The translations under genes and the position numbers were made by a program. Shown here piece after piece: positions 7,037-15,225 of a stretch of 15,899 bases of DNA. How positions within the stretch are numbered: the stretch's first letter is position 1; each line of letters begins with the position of its first letter. The notes below the pieces were generated by a model, which was not told the origin of the DNA, made no database searches, and was given only the letters and a program-made list of their open reading frames with translations. Origin of the DNA: Planctomycetota bacterium (GTDB taxonomy: Bacteria; Planctomycetota; Planctomycetia; Pirellulales; Thermoguttaceae); the NCBI GenBank assembly GCA_018897395.1, contig JAHIKV010000170.1, positions 1-15,899 of the forward strand. Reading direction: 5' to 3'.

Positions 7037-8284
7037 TCAACTCCGCCGCCGCAACTGCCCGCAGGCGGCGCCGATCCGGTCGCCCTTGCGATGGCGGATG
7101 GCGACGTTCAGACCGCCTTGGGTCAAAACATCGACGAACCGGGCGGTTGCGGCCGACGATGGTTTGCGATAGGGCAGGCCCGGCACCGGATTGTAGGGGA
7201 TCAAGTTCACCAGCGCCGGACGGCCGCGAAGCAGCGCCACGAGTCGCCGGGCGTGTTCCGGCCGGTCGTTCACCCCGGAAAGCAACACGTACTCAAACGT
7301 CGCTCGCCGGCCGGTCAGCTCGAAATACTCGTCGGCCGCGGCCAGAATCGCCGCCACTCCGAAGCCGCGATTGGCCGGCACAAGCTGGCTGCGCAGCTCG
7401 TCGTCGGCCGCGTGCAGCGAGACGGCCAGGTGGTACGGCGGAAAAGGGGTCAGGTCCAATTTGTGCGCAGCACCCTCCGGGCCGTTCCGGCAAATTGGAC
7501 CTGACCCCTTTTCCGCTCCGCGGGCGAGCCGTTGGATACCGGCCGGCAGACCGACCGTGGAGATGGTGATTCGCCGTGCGCCGATGCCCAGCCCGTCGCG
7601 TCCGGCGGCCTCGGCCAGGGCGGGCAGCAGCGAGTCGAGATTCAACAGCGGCTCGCCCATGCCCATCACTACGATGTGACTGAGCCGTTCGGCTGTTTTC
7701 AATTGGTCTTGCTTGCTTCCGGAAGAAGACTCGTTTAGCCCCGGCGTCCACGCCGGGACAGAACGTCCATCTCCCATCTGCGTTTTGCCCCCCGGCGTGG
7801 ACGCCGGGGCTAAACAAGGGGCACTCGTACAACGACGTGCCGGTCCCTTTAGCAATCGTTGGATATGCAGAATCTGTTCGACGATCTCACCACGAGTAAG
7901 GTTTCGGACCACGCCGTCGAGGCCGGTGGCGCAGAAGACGCATCCCATCGCGCAGCCGACCTGGGTGCTGATGCAGGCGGTGCAGTGCCCTTTGTCGTCG
8001 CGGAGCAGGACGCACTCGATCCGCTCGGCGTCATGAAGTTGCAGGAGGAGTTTTTCCGCTCCGTCGGCGGCTTTGTGGTGCTTGGCGACGGTTGTGGAAA
8101 ACGGCTGGAACTCGGCGGCGAGTTGTTCGCGGAGTTTGGCGGGCAGGTCGGTCATCTCCTCGAACCCGGCGGCCCGTTTCTGCAACAGCCACTTCCGCAC
8201 CTGTCCGGCCCGATACGCCGGCAGCCCATGTTGGACGAACCAGTCGCGAAGCTCGGCGGGGGAGAGTTCAAGGATGGGGATCAT
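7037..8284 (-). CDS. rlmN: 23S rRNA (adenine2503-C2)/tRNA methyltransferase RlmN with two in-frame palindrome insertions
   Basis: RlmN is a radical-SAM enzyme that methylates C2 of A2503 in 23S rRNA and A37 in some tRNAs. The start is the ATG at 8284 (MIPILELSPAELRDW), giving 415 residues against the usual 350-380. The cluster CAMGCVFC gives Cys111, Cys115 and Cys118. The two methyl-transfer cysteines are Cys104 (CISTQVGC) and Cys408 (AACGQL). VVMGMGEPLLNLDSLLPAL binds SAM. The extra length is two palindromic elements translated in frame: residues about 157-190 (LAPASTPG ... PAWTPGLNESSSGS) and about 257-282 (AEKGSGPICRNGPEG ... KLDLTPFP). Both fall between conserved blocks, the first before ERLSHIVVMGMGEP and the second before YHLAVSLHAADDELR. 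The frame and all key residues survive, so it is probably active. The frame also stays open upstream through the palindrome at 8323-8412 to a GTG at 8428, but that start is unlikely. Confidence 0.95.
   Translation of the reverse strand: MIPILELSPAELRDWFVQHGLPAYRAGQVRKWLLQKRAAGFEEMTDLPAKLREQLAAEFQPFSTTVAKHHKAADGAEKLLLQLHDAERIECVLLRDDKGHCTACISTQVGCAMGCVFCATGLDGVVRNLTRGEIVEQILHIQRLLKGPARRCTSAPCLAPASTPGGKTQMGDGRSVPAWTPGLNESSSGSKQDQLKTAERLSHIVVMGMGEPLLNLDSLLPALAEAAGRDGLGIGARRITISTVGLPAGIQRLARGAEKGSGPICRNGPEGAAHKLDLTPFPPYHLAVSLHAADDELRSQLVPANRGFGVAAILAAADEYFELTGRRATFEYVLLSGVNDRPEHARRLVALLRGRPALVNLIPYNPVPGLPYRKPSSAATARFVDVLTQGGLNVAIRHRKGDRIGAACGQLRRRS
7438..7516. repeat. palindromic element C inside rlmN (second family)
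   Basis: The arms 7438-7463 and 7491-7516 are exact 26-base reverse complements around a 27-base centre. The outer part reads GCGGAAAAGGGGTCAGGTCC. It is unrelated in sequence to the TTTAGC-ended elements. It interrupts rlmN between the codons for GIQRLARG and YHLAVSLHA and is read as AEKGSGPICRN ... LDLTPFPP. One arm is stop-free in all three frames and its partner in two of three, which would ease in-frame survival. The 79-base span is not a multiple of three, so the junction must include bases beyond the arms. The GGGGTCAGGTCC core is reminiscent of REP-type sequences mobilised by RAYT transposases; that link is an inference. Confidence 0.95.
7733..7815. repeat. double-hairpin palindromic element B inside rlmN (TTTAGC-ended family)
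   Basis: The arms 7733-7757 and 7791-7815 are exact 25-base reverse complements and are base-for-base identical to the arms of element A. The 33-base loop is unrelated to that of A. The left flank 7717-7732 (TTCCGGAAGAAGACTC) matches the flank of A at 14 of 16 positions. Counting that flank, the unit spans 7717-7815, 99 bases or 33 codons, a multiple of three. On the minus strand it is read within rlmN as LAPASTPG from one arm and PAWTPGLN from the other. Confidence 0.95.
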
Positions 8285-8322
8285 GGAAATAAATGGACTC
8301 GCGCGAAGTTGGGAATATGCCG

Positions 8323-8412
8323 CTCGTTTAGCCCCGGCGTCCACGCCGGGATCAAAAAGGCGTCTTTTCCGCCAAGTAAAATCACCCGGCGTAGACGCCG
8401 GGGCTAAACGAG
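8323..8412. repeat. double-hairpin palindromic element D upstream of rlmN (TTTAGC-ended family)
   Basis: The arms 8323-8350 and 8385-8412 are reverse complements over 28 bases with one mismatch (GTAGAC on the right where copies A and B have GTGGAC). The 34-base loop matches neither A nor B. CTC/GAG extends the pairing beyond the GTTTAG ends. On the right flank, read inward on the minus strand, TTTCAGGAAATACTC resembles the flank of A and B. The element lies between the Uma2-family gene and rlmN, which are both on the minus strand, and would be in the leader of rlmN if the two are co-transcribed. Confidence 0.93.
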
Positions 8413-8438
8413 TATTTCCTGAAATCACGCAAGATCAT

Positions 8439-8987
8439 TTATATCGAGAAAAACTCAGCCACCGGAGTGCTGAAGCCGGGCAACAGATCGCCGCCCTCGA
8501 GGAAATCGGTCGATTGCAGGATCGTGGCCTTGTGGCCGGCGTCGTAGACCGTTACGGATTGGGTATTCGGATCGACAACCCATACCGCGACGCATCCGGC
8601 ATCCATCCAATTTTGCACTTTCTCAAACACCTCTCCGGCTCGGTCGTCGGGAGACAAGACCTCGACGGCCAAGTCGGGCGCGCCGGGGAAGAAACCTTTG
8701 GGCAATCTACCGCCGATCCGCTCCGCCCGAATGAAGGCCGCGTCGGGAGCACGGACGGTATCGGGGGCGTGGGCGATCTTAAATCCGGTCTCCGCTCCCA
8801 GAACGACGCCCAAACGATGTGATTTAACGTACTCGCGAAGTATTGCGGCGATTGCCGCGGCAATCATTCCATGTTCCGACCCGGCCGGCGACATCATGAC
8901 AAGTTCTCCGCGCAGCAGTTCGCATCGTCCCAGATCGGACGCCTGGAAGAGTTGTTCGGCGGTGGTAATCTGCTCGACAGCGACCAT
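8439..8987 (-). CDS. Uma2-family (DUF820) putative endonuclease
   Basis: The chosen start is the ATG at 8987 (MVAVEQITTAEQLFQ), giving 182 residues; an upstream ATG at 9035 would add 16 residues without family resemblance. The sequence follows the Uma2 pattern: CELLRGELVMMSPAGSEHG near 22-40, a helix AAIAAILREYV, RAPDAAFIRAERI at 79-91, then PDLAVEVLSPDD at 104-115 with Asp105 and Glu109, and Lys123 within VFEKVQNWMDAG. These are the residues of a PD-(D/E)xK nuclease-like core. The C-terminus GGDLLPGFSTPVAEFF is typical. Uma2 proteins are abundant in cyanobacteria and planctomycetes and their cellular role is unproven; no partner gene or methyltransferase is nearby. Family confident, function unknown. 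Confidence 0.88.
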   Translation of the reverse strand: MVAVEQITTAEQLFQASDLGRCELLRGELVMMSPAGSEHGMIAAAIAAILREYVKSHRLGVVLGAETGFKIAHAPDTVRAPDAAFIRAERIGGRLPKGFFPGAPDLAVEVLSPDDRAGEVFEKVQNWMDAGCVAVWVVDPNTQSVTVYDAGHKATILQSTDFLEGGDLLPGFSTPVAEFFSI

Positions 8988-8995
8988 ATAACAGT

Positions 8996-9001
8996 AGTAT
9001 A
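8996..9001 (-). promoter_or_regulatory. candidate -10 element for the Uma2-family gene
   Basis: TATACT on the minus strand at 9001-8996 is a good -10 hexamer, but it is only about 9 bases from the ATG at 8987. Transcription would start almost at the start codon, giving a leaderless message. The -35 region (TTTTCG, 9024-9019) is weak. Confidence 0.25.
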
Positions 9002-9070
9002 CCGCACAACCCGAGAAGCGAAAAGCATGGCGCATGCGTTCCCTCCCGGTCCAATATGACCGTCGGCCGC

Positions 9071-9099
9071 TTGAGCGTTCCCGCCTTTAGAGGTATACT
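9071..9099 (+). promoter_or_regulatory. sigma-70-type promoter of the Hsp70 pair
   Basis: TTGAGC (9071-9076) and TATACT (9094-9099) are separated by exactly 17 bases, a close fit to a housekeeping promoter. Transcription would start near 9106, about 75 bases before the ATG at 9180. I saw no CIRCE (TTAGCACTC/GAGTGCTAA) element, so HrcA control of the kind used for dnaK is not supported. Confidence 0.6.
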
Positions 9100-9179
9100 T
9101 ATGTGTTTGGGGTGAAAATGGGTTCCGTTTGATGCGGAGCAGATACAACGCGTTTTCTCCGACCCAGAGTTCTTGCCCA

Positions 9180-11090
9180 ATGTCGCGTCAATATCCCGTA
9201 GGAATCGACCTGGGCACTACCTTCTCGGCCGCGGCTTGGGTGGACGAGTCGGGGCGGACGGAGATCATCCGCAACGCCGAAGGCGAATTGCTGACGCCCA
9301 GTGCGGTGATGTTCGCCGACCGGGAATTGGTCGTGGGCAAAGAGGCCCGATCCGCAACCACCATCCATCCCGAGATGGTTGCCGAGTGGGTCAAGCGCGA
9401 CATGGGGCTCCCCTACTACACCCGCCCCATCCACGGCCGCAAGCTGCCGCCGGAAGTGATCCAGGCCTGCATCTTGCGGAAGCTGAAGGGGGACATCATC
9501 CGCGAACTCGGGCGGGTCGATCGCGTGGTCATCACCGTGCCCGCCTATTTCGACGAGCCGCGGCGCAAGGGGACCGCCGACGCCGGCGAGATGGCCGGCC
9601 TGAAGGTGCTGGACATCGTCAACGAGCCGACCGCCGCCGCGCTCAGCTTCGGCGAGACGCTCGGCTATCTGACGCCCGGCGCCGAGCCGAAAGAGGAGAT
9701 GACCCTGCTGGTCTACGACCTCGGCGGCGGCACGTTCGACGTTACGCTGTTGCGTCTCTCGCCGGGCAAGATACAGACTATCGCCACCGACGGCGACGTG
9801 ATGTTGGGCGGCCACGACTGGGACCTGCGGCTGGTCGATTACGTGGCCCGGCGGTTCAAGCGGCTGCACAAGCGCGACCCGCGCGAGGATCCCGTGATCA
9901 TCAACCGCGCGTTGGCGGCCGCCATCGACGCCAAGCACGCTCTGAGCGCCCGCGGGCGGACCACCATGCGCATCGAGGTGGCCGGCCAGACGGTCGAGGT
10001 TCCCGTCACTCGCGGGCAGTTCGAGGAGATGACCGCCGATCTGCTCGAACGCACCACCTACACGGCGCGGCAACTGTTGGCCGCCGCGAAAATGGAGTGG
10101 AAGGATGTTTCGCGGGTGTTGTTGGTCGGCGGATCGACGCGGATGCCGATGGTCGGCCGGATGCTGCGGGAGCTGAGCGGCATGGAGCCGGACCACACGG
10201 TAAATCCCGACGAGGCGGTCGCCCGCGGCGCCGCGCTCTACGCCGCGCACCTGTTGGACAAGGAATCGGGCAACGAAGCACGCGCCGGTTTGTCGATCAC
10301 CAACGTCAACTCGCACAGCCTGGGCGTGGAGGGGATCGACCCGGAGACGCTGCGGAAGAAAAACGTCGTGCTGATCCCGCGCAATACGCCTCTGCCGGCG
10401 AAATTCACGGAACGGTTCGTCACTCGTTCGGAGAACCAGCGCTCGATCGCCGTGCAAATCCTCGAGGGCGAGAGTTCCATGCCGGGCGAGTGTACGGCCA
10501 TCGGGCGGACCGTAATCCGCGACCTCCCCGAGGGGCTGCCGAAGAACTGGCCGATCGAGGTCGCCTTCGAGTACGCCGAAAACGGACGGCTGACGGTCAA
10601 GGCCGTCGTGCCCGGCACTCATCAGGGCGCCACGCTCGATATGGAGCGATCGGTCGGCGTCTCCCGCGAGAGTGTGGCGCGCTGGAAGCAGCCGATCGAC
10701 GAGGCGGCCGGATTCGACGCCTTCGAGTCGATGGTCCAGGAGGTAATGGAACAGTCGGCCGACGACCACGACGAGCCGACAACTCCCGAGGCGATCCGTG
10801 CGATGCAGGCCGATTTCAGCGGACCGGTTTCCGGCCCTTCGCGCCCGGGCGGCTGGACGCCTTTCGTCGCCGGTCCCAGGCCGCTGGGTCCGGAGCCTGA
10901 AACGTCGCCGGAGCAGGACGACGAGTCCTTGGTTGCCGACGGGACGCACCGCGCCAAGTCGGTCGCTCTGCCGCAGTTCCCGCGTTGGGTCGGCCTGATT
11001 GGACACGTCATTGCGGCGTTGTTGGGATTGGCGCTCGGCTATCTGATCCTTTGCCGGCTTCGGCCCGAGACGTTTCCCTTTCCCTGGTGA
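9180..11090 (+). CDS. Hsp70-family protein, lidless, with C-terminal membrane anchor
   Basis: The start is the ATG at 9180 (MSRQYPVGIDLGTT), chosen over a TTG at 9129 because the nucleotide-binding fold begins at once. The 636-residue protein has a complete Hsp70 ATPase: phosphate-1 loop GIDLGTTFS (8-16), VITVPAYFDEPRRKGTADAG, NEPTAAALSFG, phosphate-2 VYDLGGGTFDV (178-188) and adenosine loop GGSTRMPMV (317-325). A beta substrate-binding domain follows (NVNSHSLGVEGIDP to about residue 500, with LIPRNTPLP and ILEGE). The helical lid of DnaK is missing. In its place are a Pro/Gly/Glu-rich linker (about 540-600) and one hydrophobic segment WVGLIGHVIAALLGLALGYLIL (603-624) with 12 residues after it, so the chaperone domains are probably held on the membrane facing the cytoplasm. 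No dnaJ or grpE is adjacent. It is not the main DnaK. What it binds is unknown. Confidence 0.93.
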   Translation: MSRQYPVGIDLGTTFSAAAWVDESGRTEIIRNAEGELLTPSAVMFADRELVVGKEARSATTIHPEMVAEWVKRDMGLPYYTRPIHGRKLPPEVIQACILRKLKGDIIRELGRVDRVVITVPAYFDEPRRKGTADAGEMAGLKVLDIVNEPTAAALSFGETLGYLTPGAEPKEEMTLLVYDLGGGTFDVTLLRLSPGKIQTIATDGDVMLGGHDWDLRLVDYVARRFKRLHKRDPREDPVIINRALAAAIDAKHALSARGRTTMRIEVAGQTVEVPVTRGQFEEMTADLLERTTYTARQLLAAAKMEWKDVSRVLLVGGSTRMPMVGRMLRELSGMEPDHTVNPDEAVARGAALYAAHLLDKESGNEARAGLSITNVNSHSLGVEGIDPETLRKKNVVLIPRNTPLPAKFTERFVTRSENQRSIAVQILEGESSMPGECTAIGRTVIRDLPEGLPKNWPIEVAFEYAENGRLTVKAVVPGTHQGATLDMERSVGVSRESVARWKQPIDEAAGFDAFESMVQEVMEQSADDHDEPTTPEAIRAMQADFSGPVSGPSRPGGWTPFVAGPRPLGPEPETSPEQDDESLVADGTHRAKSVALPQFPRWVGLIGHVIAALLGLALGYLILCRLRPETFPFPW

Positions 11091-11098
11091 AAAAATCC

Positions 11099-11164
11099 GT
11101 TTAGCGGCCGCCGGCACGGCGGCCCGTGTTCCGCCGCAAGCCGCCGTACCGGCGGCTGCTAAAC
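11099..11164. repeat. double-hairpin palindromic element E between the Hsp70 genes (variant core)
   Basis: The arms 11099-11123 and 11140-11164 pair at 23 of 25 positions across a 16-base centre. The outer ends are GTTTAGC/GCTAAAC as in A, B and D, but the cassettes are different: GCCGCCG-GCA-CGGCGGC (11107-11123) and GCCGCCG-TAC-CGGCGGC (11140-11156), each a 7-bp hairpin of its own. It starts 8 bases after the upstream Hsp70 stop and could act as a transcript-stabilising or attenuating structure between the two genes. Confidence 0.9.
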
Positions 11165-11230
11165 ATGCGACGCTAGCCCCGACATAATCCGAATATTAGA
11201 ACAACGTTCATAACCGAGTTCATAATCGAC

Positions 11231-12778
11231 ATGACGCGACCTTCCATTCCCGCGATCGGCATCGACCTGGGCACCACGTTTTCCGCGTTGGCGCGGATCG
11301 ACGACCACGGCCGGCCGATCACCATGGTCAACGCCGAGGGCGATCTGCTCACGCCCAGCGCCGTGCTCTTCGACGGCGAAGACGTGGTCGTGGGCAAGGA
11401 GGCGCTGAAGGCCATCGCCACGGAAGCCGACCGCGTGGCCGAGTGCTCGAAACGCGACGTCGGCCACCGCGTTTACCACAAGCTGCTCGACGGCAAGCAG
11501 TATCCGCCCGAGGTGATCGAGGCCCTGATCCTCAACAAGCTCCGCGTCGACGCCGTCAAGCAAATCGGGCCGTTTACCAAGGTGGTCGTCACCGTGCCGG
11601 CCTATTTCGACGAGGTCCGCCGCAAGGCCACCCAGGACTCCGGCTACATGGCCGGCTTCGAGGTGCTGGACATCATCAACGAGCCGACGGCCGCCGCCGT
11701 GTCTTTCGGATTCCAGCAAGGGTACTTGGACAAAGAAGGCGGCAGTCCCGCGCCGCGGAACATCCTGGTTTACGACCTCGGCGGCGGCACGTTTGACGTG
11801 ACGATCATGCAAATCCGCGGCACCGAGTTCAACGCCCTGGCCACCGACGGCGACGTCCGACTGGGCGGCTACGACTGGGACCAGCGGCTCGTCGATCTGG
11901 CGGCGGAACGCTTCACGGGGTTGGGCCACGCCGATCCGCGCGAAGACCCGCTCTCGGCGGGCAAGCTGTGGCGCGAGTGCGAGGACGCCAAGCGGACCCT
12001 TTCCGCCCGGCGGAAGGCGTCCGTGGCCTGCCACCATCGCGGCGTATCGGAGCGGATCGAAATCGCCCGGCAAGAGTTCGAGGAGGCCACGCAAAACCTG
12101 TTGGACCGCACCCGATTCACCACGGTCCAGGCGTTGCGGGCGGCGGGACTCCAGTGGAACGATCTGGAACGGGTACTGCTGGTCGGCGGATCGACCCGAA
12201 TGCCGATGGTCCGCGACATGCTCCGCCGTCTGTCGGGCATGGAACCGGACGACTCGGTGGCCGCCGACGAGGCGGTCGCACACGGCGCGGCGCTGCACGC
12301 CTCGTTGATCCTCGCTCGCCAAGAGGGCCTGCCCCCGATGTTCAAAATCCGCAACGTCAATTCGCACAGCCTCGGCGTGGTGGGCCTCGATCCGCTCACC
12401 GGGCGCCGCCGCAACGGCATCCTCATTCCACGCAACACCCGCCTGCCTGTTACCGGCAAGCGGACCTTCAAAACCCAAAAGGCGGGCCAGCGGTCGATCC
12501 GCGTCGAGATCGTCGAGGGCGAAAGCCACTCGGCCGACGACTGCACTCCGATCGGCCGCTGTTCGGTCCGCAATCTGCCCCCCGATCTTCCGACGCAGTA
12601 TCCGGTAGAGATTCTATTCCACTACAAGCCGAACGGCCGGTTGAAGGTCCGCGTCACGCTGCCGGAGACCGACCGCCGCGTGGACACCGAGATCGTCCGC
12701 GAAACCGGCCTGGACAAGGACCGTCTGGACGGCTGGCGGAAGTACATCTGCGGCCTCACCCCCGCTGAATCCAGCTAA
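11231..12778 (+). CDS. Hsp70-family protein, lidless and soluble
   Basis: This 515-residue protein is a clear paralogue of the preceding gene product. It has GIDLGTTFS (10-18), VVTVPAYFDEVRRKATQDSG, NEPTAAAVSFG, VYDLGGGTFDV (180-190) and GGSTRMPMV (319-327), then a beta substrate-binding domain (NVNSHSLGVVGLDP, LIPRNTRLPV, IVEGESHSADDCTPIG). It stops shortly after that domain at a short helix GWRKYICGLTPAESS, so it lacks the lid, the linker and the membrane segment of its neighbour. The pair probably arose by tandem duplication. Spacing of 140 bases with palindrome E between, and no strong promoter seen in the gap, suggests co-transcription from 9071. The ribosome site is weak (GAG about 17 bases upstream). 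Possible roles are a specialised chaperone or a regulatory ATPase; a substrate cannot be named. Confidence 0.93.
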   Translation: MTRPSIPAIGIDLGTTFSALARIDDHGRPITMVNAEGDLLTPSAVLFDGEDVVVGKEALKAIATEADRVAECSKRDVGHRVYHKLLDGKQYPPEVIEALILNKLRVDAVKQIGPFTKVVVTVPAYFDEVRRKATQDSGYMAGFEVLDIINEPTAAAVSFGFQQGYLDKEGGSPAPRNILVYDLGGGTFDVTIMQIRGTEFNALATDGDVRLGGYDWDQRLVDLAAERFTGLGHADPREDPLSAGKLWRECEDAKRTLSARRKASVACHHRGVSERIEIARQEFEEATQNLLDRTRFTTVQALRAAGLQWNDLERVLLVGGSTRMPMVRDMLRRLSGMEPDDSVAADEAVAHGAALHASLILARQEGLPPMFKIRNVNSHSLGVVGLDPLTGRRRNGILIPRNTRLPVTGKRTFKTQKAGQRSIRVEIVEGESHSADDCTPIGRCSVRNLPPDLPTQYPVEILFHYKPNGRLKVRVTLPETDRRVDTEIVRETGLDKDRLDGWRKYICGLTPAESS

Positions 12779-12806
12779 GAAGGTGTTTTGATATTGAAAT
12801 ATCCGT

Positions 12807-12888
12807 ATTTAGCCCCGGGTGAATACACCCGGGGCAAGCGGTTTTTCGCAGTCAACCCGCCCCGCCGTGTATTCACGGCGGGCTAAAT
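12807..12888. repeat. double-hairpin palindromic element F after the Hsp70 genes (variant core)
   Basis: The outer ends ATTTAGCC (12807-12814) and GGCTAAAT (12881-12888) pair. Inside are two separate strong hairpins: CCCCGGGTG-AATA-CACCCGGGG (12813-12834) and CCCGCCGTG-TATT-CACGGCGGG (12861-12882), each with a 9-bp stem and a 4-base loop. The two loops are complementary to each other. The element lies between the convergent Hsp70 and sigma-70 genes, so it may end transcripts from both sides. No T run follows. Confidence 0.9.
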
Positions 12889-12919
12889 GAATGATTTCAA
12901 AACACGTTCTCGGCAACTA

Positions 12920-14353
<1,434 letters not shown>

Positions 14354-14658
14354 CGTGCCACCTTGTTCCGATTAGCCCAAAAGTGTCCGCCCCGACTTCC
14401 CGCTACACGTGGTACGGGAAGTATCGCCGTGTGGTTCGCCGCGAACACGACTCTCACTACATATTGTAGACGTTCGAGCAAGGGAAAAGTTGCGGGGAAT
14501 TGCTTTGGCTGCACTCGCAGGGCTTGTTGCCGCCCCCTCGCGGGTGTCATTGAATCCTCGCTATTCGCCGTAATTTCACGAATTCCGCCGCTCGACCCTC
14601 ATGTTTTCTCGGCCGCCGGGTATGCAATTAGAATTGAAATATACGGGGGTCGGCGAAT
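14354..14658. other. divergent intergenic region between the two sigma-factor genes
   Basis: I see no gene in these 305 bases. ACTTCCCG (14395-14402) and CGGGAAGT (14415-14422) form an 8-bp stem extended by TAC/GTA, with a CACGTG palindrome (14406-14411) at its tip. Read on the minus strand it sits about 42-69 bases before the sigma-70 ATG, so it could be a leader hairpin or an operator. GGGGGT (14645-14650) is the probable ribosome site for the ECF gene. AT-rich bases at 14625-14645 just upstream of the ECF gene may be part of its promoter, but I could not assign hexamers with confidence. Confidence 0.4.
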
Positions 14659-15225
14659 ATGGACACCAGGCGTCAGCCACATTCGGTCGAGGCACGGCGA
14701 GTCGAGCCGTTCATGGCTCTCTACTCGAGCCATCAGCGGCGGCTCTATCTGTATGCGGTTACGCTGTTGCCCGATTCCGTCGACGCCGAGGACGTGCTCC
14801 AAGAGGCGAATCTGGTGCTGTGGCGGAAGTTCGATCAATACGAACCGGGCACGAATTTCTTCGCTTGGGCCTGCCAAATCGTCCGCTACGAAGTGCTCAA
14901 GTATCGCGAGAAGCACGCCCGCTCCGCCAGCCTGTTGGACCCCGACGTGCTGGATCGGCTGGCCGAGATGGCGGTGGCGGAAGTCGAACACCTCGACGAG
15001 TTCCACCGCGGGGCTTTGATCGATTGCATGGCCCGGCTCAGCCCCGGCGATCGGGAACTGATGCGCCAGCGTTACGCCGAGGCGATGGCCGTTCGGGCGA
15101 TGGCCGCGGCCATGAACCGTTCGCCCAACGCCGTCTCCCAATCGCTGGGCCGCGTCCGGCGGCTGCTGTTGGACTGCATCACCGCCGCCGTCCAGGGGCA
15201 GGATCGGCAAGGAGATCGGCCATGA
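14659..15225 (+). CDS. ECF RNA polymerase sigma factor (Rhodopirellula/Verrucomicrobium type)
   Basis: The 188-residue protein starts at the ATG at 14659, with GGGGGT eight bases upstream. Region 2 (about 17-84) contains FMALYSSHQRRLYLYAVTLL, DAEDVLQEANLVLWRKFDQY and FFAWACQIVRYEVLKYRE, where the polymerase core and the -10 element are bound. Region 4 (about 118-174) has LIDCMARLSPGDRELMRQRYAE, then a helix-turn-helix AMAVRAMAAAMNRSPNAVSQSLGRVRRLLLDCI for the -35 element. The spacing and motifs fit the family that planctomycetes and Verrucomicrobia carry in many copies (TIGR02989 type). The stop overlaps the start of the next gene by four bases (ATGA at 15222-15225), so the two are translationally coupled and probably work as sigma factor and regulator. 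The regulon is unknown. Confidence 0.95.
   Translation: MDTRRQPHSVEARRVEPFMALYSSHQRRLYLYAVTLLPDSVDAEDVLQEANLVLWRKFDQYEPGTNFFAWACQIVRYEVLKYREKHARSASLLDPDVLDRLAEMAVAEVEHLDEFHRGALIDCMARLSPGDRELMRQRYAEAMAVRAMAAAMNRSPNAVSQSLGRVRRLLLDCITAAVQGQDRQGDRP

Noticed and set aside
7037..8284. rlmN as a pseudogene because of the two insertions
   Set aside because: Both insertions keep the frame, no stop appears, and the radical-SAM cluster and both catalytic cysteines are intact.
6209..8412. The repeated GC-rich units as a CRISPR array
   Set aside because: The units are inverted pairs 1 to 2 kb apart, placed between and inside genes, without regular spacers or cas genes.
8285..8428. N-terminal extension of rlmN through palindrome D
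   Set aside because: The frame is open to a GTG at 8428, but the extension is translated repeat. The family start MIPILELSPAELRDW fits the ATG at 8284.
9173..10900. 575-codon open frame on the plus strand overlapping the first Hsp70 gene
   Set aside because: Out-of-frame shadow with Arg/Gly/Ala-rich text. The overlapping frame contains all Hsp70 motifs.
9099..11117. 672-codon open frame on the minus strand opposite the first Hsp70 gene
   Set aside because: Shadow of the Hsp70 reading frame; rich in Arg, His, Asp and Gln with no recognisable domain. A similar shadow of 456 codons lies opposite the second Hsp70 gene (12529-11159).
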